64,000 nucleotides of DNA from Adiantum capillus-veneris (taxonomy: Eukaryota > Streptophyta > Polypodiopsida > Polypodiales > Pteridaceae). The notes under the pieces were generated by a model that ran no database searches, had not been told where the DNA came from, and saw only the letters and a list, made by a program, of their open reading frames with translations. The first letter of the stretch is position 1; each line of letters opens with the position of its first letter. Of this stretch, positions 55,470-64,000 are shown one piece after another. Position numbers and translations under genes: made by a program. The stretch spans positions 69,496,935 through 69,560,934 of the forward strand of contig CM043950.1 in assembly GCA_014529385.2 (NCBI GenBank), given 5' to 3'.

Positions 55470-55645
55470 GAGAGAGAAACACTCTAGACAAAAGGAAAGC
55501 AACCTTATATTACTAGAGCAAAAAGACTTGTTACAACCATGAGAAGAGAGCCTCTTATGTAGGCTTCAAAGGTGAGTTTCTAGAGAATTCTAGGGATCAC
55601 TCCCGCATGGCTAGGTAGGTAGAGAGCTAGTGTTTAACTCCCACA
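55395..55645 (-). repeat. 5' LTR of H (251 bp)
   Basis: It is nearly identical to 52909-53147 apart from a longer (GT)n run at 55439-55466. Confidence 0.92.
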
Positions 55646-55679
55646 TTCTTGTGGTTCTTTTATACAGAACATTGCCAAA

Positions 55680-55691
55680 GCTCTGATACCA
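55680..55691 (-). other. Primer binding site of C-II
   Basis: GCTCTGATACCA on plus, an exact match on the element strand. Confidence 0.9.
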
Positions 55692-55692
55692 A

Positions 55693-56885
55693 TGTAAGGT
55701 GGAGCAGAAGTGAATGTTGAACTTTGCTCAAGATGAGTGCTCCGAACTGTGCTCAAGGTTTCTTTTACTTACGGAAGGGAGAGCCTTCGGTTCCTTTAGT
55801 GAGAGAGTGCAATGAACACAAACAAAGTGGATGAACATTGTGAATGAAGGTGCATGAGACTGAGAGAGAGAGAGAGAAGAATACGACACCAGAATGTTGT
55901 CAAATCCTCCTCCAAAGGCCCCACTCTCTATGGCGAGAGCGGTCTATTATTGATTGCACAATCTCTACAATGCTTTGGACTTGCCGACAATGTCAACGAC
56001 GATGAGGATGACGACGAGACGGCTGAAATCTGAAAATGCTAATAGCTGAAATTTGCAAATCTTTATCTGCTGAATTTTGACTCTATGTCGGTGACGATGT
56101 CGATGACGACGCGCTGAAAACGCAGATGCCGAAATCTGCGTTTTCCGGGTTGAAACTGCAAACTGCATTGGATCTTACCGTGCGGCAAGGATCTACTGTG
56201 GGAAGGTGAGATCTGCGAGGTTTGGGTTTTCTTCTGCGATGTTTGACTGCTGAAAACTGAAAACGCTGATTCTTCTTGGTTCTGTCGCAAAGATCTGCAA
56301 AAACGCTGGTTGGTCTTGCTGATCCAAAAATGCTAGGCTGAATTCAGTGCTTGCAGTGGAAATCTGCTAATGCTAGGGCTGATCTACTGTGTCTTGTTGT
56401 CATCGAGGCTGATTTGCCATGCAAAAACGCCAAGGCTGGTATGTGGATGAAAAACGCTAGGTCCTTGCTGTGATGCAAAAACGCTAGGCCTGCTGAGGGT
56501 CCTGTTGAGAAGGTGCCTGTTGAACCGGAGTTCCTGCTGCCTCTTTTGCCAGAAAGTGCTAGCGCTAGGTTTCTATATATACTTGCTTAGTGAATTTGCG
56601 CTACCCAGTTTCCAACAAAAGTCATTAAAAAATAATAAGTGAAAAATGTCAAAAATAGGAAAAATAGGTCTATGCTCTGTAAAAATGCTCCTAATGGGTT
56701 TTAATGGGAATCTAATGATCAAGCTGTGTGCAACCAGAGGATATGCATCTACTCTAAGTGCCTGGACATGCACGGTCTGCGAACAAACTCTCAAAAGTGC
56801 CAGAACACTTCTATTTTAATTGAACTGAACCCATGTCATGAAGTAGCTTGTCCACGTACACATAGGGTTAGATGTGCACGTGACA
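55693..56885 (-). repeat. 5' LTR of C-II (1193 bp)
   Basis: Complete, TG...CA. It matches 49743-50983; the AG run is shorter here, which explains part of the length difference. Confidence 0.92.
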
Positions 56886-56890
56886 CAAGG

Positions 56891-57396
56891 CACTTGGTCT
56901 CCTACAACCTTCACCCATTCCTAGCTGACCTTGGGAGAGTATAGCAATGGACTTCATTTTTTACCTTTCCAAGACTCACAGTGGACATTATGGCATTTGG
57001 ATGGTCATCGACTGATTCAATAAACAAGCCAAGATTATTTCAGTAAAGAAAATATTTTAAGCCGACCATTGGCTAAGCTGTTTGTCTTGCAAATTTTCAA
57101 ATTACATGGTATGCCTGAATTTATAGTTTCAATTAGAGATCCCTGTTTCACGAGTTTGTTTTGGAGCGCAATCTGGGAGAATATAAGCACACGGCTTAAA
57201 TTCTCGTACTCTTTCTATCCACAGACAAATGGGCAATCGAAGATAGCCAATTCAGTGGTTTTAGATTTGTTAAAATCTTATATCTCTGATCAGAAGACTC
57301 AGTGGGAGAAGTTTTTGCTGAAGGCACCATTTGAGATTATTGAGGGTGTCAGGAAGGTTCCACCCAATCTAGCACCAAAGATAAGATTTTTGAAGC
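56891..57396 (+). pseudogene. Chromovirus G integrase, continued
   Basis: It resumes after the CAAGG duplication. The reading includes FVLQIFKLHGMPEFIVSIRD, FTSLFWSAIWENI and QTNGQSKIANSVVLDLLKSY. The third catalytic E is replaced by K (GQSK). It ends abruptly at about 57396, joined to gag of C-III on the other strand. Confidence 0.85.
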
Positions 57397-58338
57397 AGAT
57401 CCTTAGGCTTTCCTTTGTTATGCTTCATCTCTTGTGCGAGAACAATTGCTACCGCCTTGTTGAGATCCACGGGGTCGAGGACTTCGACATTAAACTTGAT
57501 ATACTCGTCCAACCCGAAAAGGAATGCCTCTTTGCGCTCATCATCCGATTTGCGTAATTGGGTGCCGAGTTGCAAAACACGGTTAGAGAAAGACATAACT
57601 GGCATACCAATTTGCTTGAGACTGCACAATGTCTTTCAACCGCACTAAGTATTGAGGTGGCATAAACCGCGCCTTCAGCTTGTCTTGGAAGTCGGCCCAA
57701 TTGAAAGAAAGGGGCACGCCTTCTTCGGCTTCATCTAGGTGCACGGCTAACTGTGCCTCTTCCCACGCTTGATACCAATTAATGGCATCACCAGCAAGAT
57801 ACATGGCTACCGTCAAAACCTTGCTATTCCGTGTTTTCTTAGTTGTCGCAAAGCAAGCATTAAATTGATGCAACCAAGGATGAATAACATTACCATCCAT
57901 CTTACCGTCATACTTACTGAACGTCAACTTCTCAGTGACTGGATTGTTGGAGTCCGCATCTCTACTTGTGTTTCCAGATGAACTGCCCACATCTTTGACT
58001 GGCTCGGATTTCGAAGTGAGTACGTGTAGGACCAACTCTTGCATGCGTTGGTCTCTCTACGCCTCACGCTCTAACTCCATAGCCACTCGCCTTTCTTTGG
58101 CCGCTATGCGTTGAGCTTCGCGTGCTTGCTCCATGGCGGCGCGTTGCGCCTCTTGCTGTAGCATCATGTCCATCATTGACTTGACCAAAGCCTCCATAGG
58201 ATTTGGTGCAACCGGTGGCGTAGATGGGGATGGGGGAGGGTCGGCAAACAATTCTTCTGGTGTAGAAACTTCTTTTTCACCAACTCCACTTTTGTCACCT
58301 TCATGCAAAGTATCTATTCTGCTTCGGGTGACGACCAT
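57397..58338 (-). pseudogene. C-III gag
   Basis: The start MVVTRSRIDTLHEGDK lies at 58338. The charged stretch (AQRIAAKERRVAMELE) ends at a stop near 58057. The core LTFSKYDGKMDGNVIHPWL, YLAGDAINWYQAWEEA and LSFNWADFQDKLKARFMPP follows. After a frameshift near 57600 comes GMPVMSFSNRVLQLGTQL to VLAQEMKHNKGKP. This is the longest gag of the C family here, but the knuckle is not reached. Confidence 0.8.
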
Positions 58339-58765
58339 ACACTGAGATCTTGGGTACTTAAGTTCTTGAGGAACTTGGGTTCTTGAGGTTCGTGGGTTCT
58401 TGAGGTTCTTGAGTTCTTTAGCTTGCAATCGGTGTTTGAGAAGGCTTTTCTCTTACCTGAGCTCGACTCTTCCTTGCGGGTAGCACCCTTTGGCGGCCTT
58501 GCGCTCACACCAAAGTTTCTTTTTCCCACCTCACGTCAATTGGTCGGCCACGAAGTGCACGGTCCGCTCTCAATGAGTGAAAAGAGGAACAAGGGGAGGT
58601 TGGACAAGCCCTTCTTTCTTGGAATACCTGTCACTATTCAAAAACACAATTAGGAATCGACACGCCCAAGTGGACTTGGGTTATGTGCGACCGCAACAAG
58701 CAAAAAATTTCTTGTGGTTTTTTCCTTGAGTGATACAGAACATTGCCAAAAAGCTTTGATACGAA

Positions 58766-60541
58766 TGTAAGGTGCAGCGGAAGCGAATGTTGATATTGCT
58801 CAAGATGAGTGTTCCGATCTGTGCTCAAGGGTTCCTTTTACTTACGGAAGGGAGAGCCTTCCGCTTCCTTTAGAGAGAGAGAGTGCAATGATCACAAACA
58901 AAGTGAATGCTACTGTGAATGAATGTGTTGAGACTGAAAGAAAGAGAGAGAGAAGAATACGACACAAGGCGGTTCTCAAAGCCTCCTCCAAGGGCCCCCT
59001 CACTATGGCGAGAGAGGTCTATGCTATAGATTGCACAAATTTGGTACAATAGTCTAGATGCAATGGACTTGCCGACGATGTCGACGACAATGACGACGAG
59101 GACGAGGACGGCTGAAACTGAAAACGCGAGGGCTGAAATGCTGGAATCTGCAAAACGTTGACTTCCTGCTGAATACTGACAGTGTGTCGGTGAGGATGGC
59201 GATGACGACGACTCGAAGACGATGCACTGAAAGTGCAGATGCTGAAATCTGAAAACAATGGGCTGAAACTGTAAACACTGGTTGACTCGACGGTACGGTG
59301 AGGATCTGCTGCGGGTAGGTGGGATCTGCGAAGCTAGTGGCTAGATTTGCAAAGGCTAAACGCTAAAAACTGAAAACGCTACCTGACTTGGCTGATGTGG
59401 CGTTAGGAAACTGCAAAACGCTAGGCCTGATCTGCTATAGAAAAACATGAGCTTGATCTGCGGCTGGGGAGGATCTGCTGTAGGAAACGCTAAGGGATGG
59501 AATCCAAAAACGCTGGCTGCTTCTCTTGGCTGAAAACACTAAGGCCTTCTACCAGTCTTGTTGAGAAGGTGCACTGCAAGTCGCCTGAGCTTCTTTTGCT
59601 GCCTCTTCTGCTAGTAATGAGCGTCCCCTATGTGCTTATATACCTGCTAGAAACTGGGTTGAGCTGTCACAAGACGGGCACCACGTGCCAATAGAAAAGA
59701 ACAGACTGAACAGACTTTTAGCACTTCAATAACAACTGAACTGAAAGAGAGAGAGAGATGACACGCGAGACGGAGTGGCAGGATTCCACCCCAGAGAGTA
59801 TTGGCCCTAAACCTTGGCGCCCCTTTCGGTATTTCTTTATTTTGCATCAACAGAGTACAAGTCGGTACTCCAGACTCTACACCTTCTCCAGGAAGCATGC
59901 CAGAGAATGAGCCCTAACCTCATATTTAAAGGCCCTTGGCTTAAAAAGCAATTACAATGAAAAGCCTTCAAACTCAAAAGCATTTGGTCCAAAAGCAAAG
60001 CCAAAAAGTTGCCAGCGTAAATCACGGAAATCCGTACAGCCGTCGGCGCAAACGCGGAAATCCGTACAGCTTGCCACGTCATCATGTCAGCGCAATTTTC
60101 AAAATTTGCCACGTCATCAGTTTGTGTGTGTGTGGGTCTTGCTTTATTTTAATTCTATATGTCACTTGGTGTCCCATCGGACAGGGTCCTCATAAGTTGG
60201 TAGGACTTCTTCTTCTGTTACTTGTTCTTCTTAGGGTTTAGGCCCCTCGGCCGGCATCTGCAAGTTGGCTCCATTCTTTAGGGCTTTGACACGTCAATAC
60301 CAAATGCTTGTAAAATGTTCTGTTCCCAAACTGGCAGGGATTTGGACCTTCTGCTTGGACAATGCATATGTTGGGTGGTACCGGGTGTGCAATCAGAGGA
60401 TATGCAACTACTCTAAGTGCCTGGACATGCACGGCCTGCGCACAGGCTCACAAAGGTGCCAGAAGACTTCCTAGGCTAACCTGAACCCTAGACTTGAGAT
60501 AGCTTGTCCACATGCACATAGGGTTAGATGTGCATGTGACA
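58766..60541 (-). repeat. 5' LTR of C-III with an insertion
   Basis: 58766-59660 and about 60385-60541 match the C-type LTR ends (plus: TGTAAGGTGCAGCGG to GTGCATGTGACA). The middle holds a reversed LTR-D-like piece (59665-60127) plus about 250 bp of unassigned sequence. Confidence 0.75.
59665..60127 (-). mobile_element. LTR-D-like segment in reverse orientation, possible solo LTR
   Basis: The plus strand shows TATTGGCCCTAAACC, GGCGCCCCTTTCGGTATTTC and TATTTAAAGG, which are reverse-complement landmarks of LTR-D. GCCACGTCATCAGTTTGTG at the right corresponds to the LTR-D start. No internal D sequence is attached. Borders and target duplication are unclear. Confidence 0.55.
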
Positions 60542-60849
60542 GTTTATGCAGCAAGACATGCCACAAGTATGTATCTCTCTTTGTAACTGTTTGTACATAT
60601 CATTTTGGTAATGTCAAGTGTCACTGCTCTTGCAATGCTTAAGGATATGAGGCTTCCGATGTGGACTTTCATCTCTGTAATCCATATCTATTGTTTCGTC
60701 ATTGCTTTGGAAAAGCTTTAAGGATATAAAGTCTTCTGATGTAGACTTTTACCAGTGTATATTATCTACATGGTTTGTTTGATTAGTAATTTGGTACTTC
60801 TGCCACTGAATTTCGTAATAATGTGCCTCATTATAAAGGTAATCCTCTT
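60542..60849. other. Short non-coding segment with a 75-bp tandem repeat
   Basis: Two units share TTAAGGATAT, GATGTGGACTTT/GATGTAGACTTT and a TAT-rich end (about 60640 and 60718). No gene is seen. It may belong to the RT region of J, but I could not align it. Confidence 0.4.
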
Positions 60850-61305
60850 GTTATCAAGAATGATGTCTTGATGAGAGCTTTAAGACACTAAAGCACTTGG
60901 TGACTATTGCACCAATATTGCTTATTGTGGATTTTAGCAAGCCATTCAAAACGGATGCTAATGATTATGCGCTTGGTGCAGCATTGTATAAGGATGGATG
61001 TCCTGTTGCATTTAAAAGCAAGAAACTTTCTGATGCTAAAATACATTATCCAATGTATGAAAGAGATCATTACGTTGTGGTCACGCTTTGAGGAAGTGGC
61101 GGCATTATTTGTATGGCTCTACGTTTGTTGCTTGGACTCATATCTATGATCGGCTGATCTCAGAGGCGGAAAGGCTAGATGGGTTGAGCTTATGCAAGAG
61201 TTTAACCTTGAGATTTGCTACAAAAAAAGATCTAGCAATCAAATTGCTTACGCACTCAACGGGATTCTTGAGGTTAACGCTTTGTCTATGATTGAAATCT
61301 CGACG

Positions 61306-61359
<54 letters not shown>

Positions 61360-62370
61360 CCCAAAAGGCACAGTCGTTTTGATAGCCATTTTGGCAAGAT
61401 ATGGAACGAGGTCAAAGTAGGGTGTGACTCTCATACAGGCTTGGATAATCCGGAGACCCAAGTGAGTCGTGCTTGAGAGATGAGACAGAGACAATATTCC
61501 ATTAAAGCTGGACTATCGTTTAGAAATTGAAAAATTCGCATGCGGGAAATATATGAGGTTCGACAAAGGATTTTGTTCGAATGCCATGAGGTTCCTAGCG
61601 TTGGATGATGTTTCTATTGGCCAAGGACGCACTCTTACATAGAGAGCTATGTGAAGAGACGCACTCAGTGCCAGGTCAACAAGGCAGAGTGCCTTAAGAA
61701 AGCTTACTTGCTACATCCATTGGAAATCCTTGATGCCAAGTGGCAGTGTATTTCTATGGATTTTATTGTTGGTTTGCCAAATAATAGTCGTGGCAACGAT
61801 ACCATTTGGGTTATAGTTGATAGACTCACAAAAATGGAAAAGTTTATACTAACAAAATTGACAATAAAAAGCCATGAGGTGGCAATTTATTTGTTGATCA
61901 GCTTTATAAGCTATATGGTTGCCAGAGTCAGTGTCCAAGATACCAAGTTCACTAGGCGATTTTTGCGAGATGTGTTTGCTCACCTTTGCATGAAGTTGAG
62001 TATGTCGTCCTCTGATCATCCTAAGTCTGATGGACAAACTAAAAGGATGAACCAAACGTTGGAAGATATGTTGAGGGCTTATATCTCTCACAAACAATTT
62101 GATTGGAAAAGGTACCTTCCACAATTAGAGCTTGCCTACAATAGCAAGTATTCTGCTAGTGGATTTAGCCCATTCATGCTGATGTATGCATTTGAGCCCT
62201 AATCCCCTATAGCTATTGGCGTATAGAAAGTCAAAGATTGCCAAGTTCGGGATTTCTAAATGCTTGAATTGGCTAAGGATAGTGTAAGGACAGCTTGTGA
62301 TTGGGTTACTACCTATGCTAATCAAAGGTGGTCTCCAAGGACTCTTGATGTGGGACAATGGGTCTATTTG
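60850..62370 (+). pseudogene. Gypsy element J: RNase H and integrase remnant
   Basis: RNase H: FSKPFKTDANDYALGAALYK, PVAFKSKKLSDAKIHYP and YERDHYVVV. Linker: VELMQEFNLEICYKKRSSN. A CT run (61308-61357) is inserted after it. Integrase from about 61600: CFYWPRTHSYIESYVKRRTQ, MDFIVGLPNNSRGNDTIW, VDRLTKMEKF, VQDTKFTRRFLRDV, HPKSDGQTKRMNQTLEDML and YNSKYSASGFSPFMLMY. Catalytic positions: D in MDF is present, SDRD has become VQDT, and the E region reads GQTKRMNQTLE. It is open for 183 codons (61651-62199). It differs from D and G and so is another lineage. Confidence 0.8.
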
Positions 62371-62802
62371 TAGGCGGTCCTCGTAGCTGAGATATTTTCC
62401 TGTGGGTTTGTTTCACTTTGACTTGGACCTTGGTAGCTTTCTTTCGCTTTGGTCAAAGTTTTCCTCTTCAGGGGGGTCCCCATATTATACTCCTCGACTT
62501 GGCTCATGTTGCTACACTACGTTTCTCTCTCTTAGTGGTGATCATCACCAAAGAGTTTGACACTAGTTTTTGGTCTCTTTCTATGTAACTCTTCAGCGAC
62601 TTGTTCCGTAGTTGGCTACTCTATCAGCTTCCTTTCGACTTGATGGGTGCCATCTCAGCCTTGGTTATCATTACAGTGGTGTTGGACAGGTTGCCGTTTT
62701 GTGAGTTTGGCATTCATTCCTTTGAGATTTCTTCTCCTCAAGGTTTGTCAGGATTGTGCCATTTTCCTCGGTAGCTTCACAGCACCAGTTGTTGAGGGGG
62801 GG
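62371..62802 (+). other. 3' untranslated region of J with polypurine tract
   Basis: TTGAGGGGGGG at 62792-62802 is directly followed by TGTGGAGTT, the layout of a polypurine tract and LTR start. A second G-run at about 62473 is an alternative. Confidence 0.5.
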
Positions 62803-64000
62803 TGTGGAGTTATGTTCACCTTCCAAATGCTTTTCCTCGTGCTTATAGGCTTCTCACCTCATTCAAGTAACCTTCTCTCATTCCTTTAGCTCATGTCAAT
62901 ATTTTTGTCTTTATAAAGGTATCTTTACTTGAGCTGTCCTTATGACTTAAATAAATCAAATTCTAAATGACTCTTGTGACATGAGTTTCTGTGTGCTACT
63001 CACTGCATTGTGTGTTCAAAGTGTTTCAGCCTTGCTCATGAATGAAGATATGTCTTGGACTAACCTACTTTTTGAAGTTATTAAACAGTCTTTTGAATAA
63101 GTTTCCTTCTTATCTTTGTCTTTGTAACCTCATAGTTGGCTTTTTCTGTCTTTTAATCTGGAAAACCCTCTTTTTCATGAAGAAATTGATCAGAGCTTTC
63201 CAAGAGTGGATTAAAACATCAAGCACACTCAAAAAGAAGGGGGAAATCTTAAGGGGTGCATTCAAAGTAGAAAGGCGTACAAATTTGTGAATCCAATTAG
63301 CTAGTTAGTAAATAGGTCCTTTCATTGAAGAGCCTTATGACTTACTTTTCAATTTTCTGTTTTAAGAAGTCTTATTCTAGTTTGTAAATGGTCTCTTCAT
63401 TTAGGGCTTAGAACTTCTCAACTTTTTGTTTTAAAATGCCAATGTGAGTCTTTCACCTTGTTTATATAATTCTTTTGTGAATAAAATGGATTTGAACTTG
63501 CAACTTTTGCCAAAGGCCGACTTTAACCTAATGGTTCTTTTTGTGGTTACTCTTGAACAGTGACATGGGCTCTTCAAGGCCCCTGCTTTTATCTCTTGGA
63601 TTGAAAGATCATTCAAGGGTAAAATTTATGTGTCTTTAAGCCTTGACAAGTCATGTGATTTTGTCTGAGATTAAATGCCCCCCTATTTTATCTTGCAGGG
63701 AACCTTGAAGGAGATTGTAGAGAGAGTTTGTGAAAACAAAGTGTGGTAGAGAGCTCTAGTCATGCATAGTGAGCCAGCATTTTCTGGACACTATCAGCCT
63801 GGTGCATAGTAACACGGATCAGAAACTCCGTTTCCAAAATCACGCATTTCTCGTTTCCTTTATGCCGTTTCTTAATGAGTTTCTGAAGGTTACATACAAA
63901 CTTTAACTATAAGAAGCCAATCCTAATCTGTTCCATTGCAAGCGGTTTCTGTCTTAGATGGCCTTGCCAATCTCGTTCCCATTTCCATGTAACTATGTGC
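62803..64000 (+). repeat. Probable 3' LTR of J, right end not identified
   Basis: It starts TGTGGAGTTATGTTCACC after the polypurine tract. No second copy lies in the window, so length and end cannot be set. Short frames inside are not recognisable. Confidence 0.4.

Larger units (their letters stand above)
52909..55645 (-). mobile_element. H: small copia-type element with intact gag and no pol (TR-GAG-like)
   Basis: Two LTRs (52909-53147 and 55395-55645) differ mainly in TG-repeat length and about five bases. Ends are TG/CA, and the target duplication TTCTT is exact (52904-52908 and 55646-55650). On the minus strand a primer-site-like TGTTATCAGAGC follows the 5' LTR, then about 975 bp of leader, one intact gag frame and a purine-rich AAGAGGGCATT before the 3' LTR. 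No protease, integrase or RT is present. Elements with terminal repeats and only a gag gene are known in plants as TR-GAG. Confidence 0.92.
49743..56885 (-). mobile_element. Ty3/gypsy element C-II, internally deleted, carrying H
   Basis: Minus strand: 5' LTR 56885-55693, primer site 55691-55680, leader, gag amino part, deletion, pol carboxyl region, 3' LTR 50983-49743. The target duplication CAAGG is exact (49738-49742 and 56886-56890). RT, RNase H and most of the integrase are missing. Element H is inserted between primer site and gag. Confidence 0.92.
57397..60541 (-). mobile_element. Ty3/gypsy element C-III, 5' part only
   Basis: Minus strand: LTR 60541-58766 (with an insert), primer site 58764-58753 with two mismatches, leader with TTCTTGAGG words, gag from 58338 to 57397. 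It is truncated at the junction with integrase of G, so no target duplication can be tested. Confidence 0.8.

Noticed and set aside
1-64000. CRISPR array, rRNA or tRNA genes, prokaryotic operons
   Set aside because: Tandem repeats lack unique equal-length spacers, no rRNA or cloverleaf signal was found, and gene structure is that of a plant nucleus. The tRNA-like words are primer sites.

Overview
This window is nuclear DNA of a land plant with a large, repeat-rich genome. The evidence is several Ty3/gypsy and Ty1/copia elements primed by initiator-tRNA-Met (TGGTATCAGAGC next to LTR ends), a CACTA transposon end, plant telo-box motifs in one LTR family, and one recognisable host gene with plant-style short exons. 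A Penelope-like reverse transcriptase fragment and a LINE with an APE endonuclease and a C-terminal CCHC finger make an ordinary angiosperm less likely. A fern is my best guess, with another non-flowering vascular plant second, but this is inference. I see no rRNA, tRNA, CRISPR or prokaryotic features.

Host genes. (1) Exons encoding a proteasome assembly chaperone 3 (PSMG3/PBAC3-like) protein lie at 27124-28255 (+). Five short exons have clean splice sites, but the first coding exon is uncertain and the last is not found before a retroelement stack starts. (2) Two related exons of an unrecognised gene lie on the minus strand at 3140-3388 (cut short) and 9528-9923 (intact, terminal). Each follows a similar splice-like block upstream.

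Layout. 1-3139: decayed copia element K (+). 3140-6020: first unknown exon, a 303-bp tandem duplication and noncoding DNA. 6030-6281: orphan CACTA end. 6284-8140: two-module minisatellite. 8147-8520: gypsy fragment (-). 9006-9490: LTR-A copy. 9528-9923: second unknown exon. 12470-13275: CAGTAC-type satellite. 13290-26285: gypsy element A (+) whose gag is split by a non-coding LTR element B (15392-21500). 26286-28255: PSMG3-like gene. From about 28750 to 45886 there is a four-layer nest: copia E contains chromovirus D (29397-45036), which contains gypsy C-I (33855-42830, minus, target duplication AGTGA), which contains a LINE (33961-39107). 45886-48790: minus-strand gypsy F fused to an inverted Penelope-like fragment. 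48807-57396: chromovirus G (+) containing gypsy C-II (49743-56885, duplication CAAGG), which contains H (52909-55645, duplication TTCTT), a small copia-type element with an intact gag and no pol. 57397-60541: a third C copy with a reversed LTR-D-like insert. 60850-64000: gypsy J (+) and its probable 3' LTR.

How it fits together. Almost all pol genes are broken by stops, frameshifts or deletions of the polymerase core. The only long, intact retroelement product is the gag of H, which would depend on a partner's reverse transcriptase and integrase. The nesting gives relative ages: E before D before C-I before LINE, and G before C-II before H.
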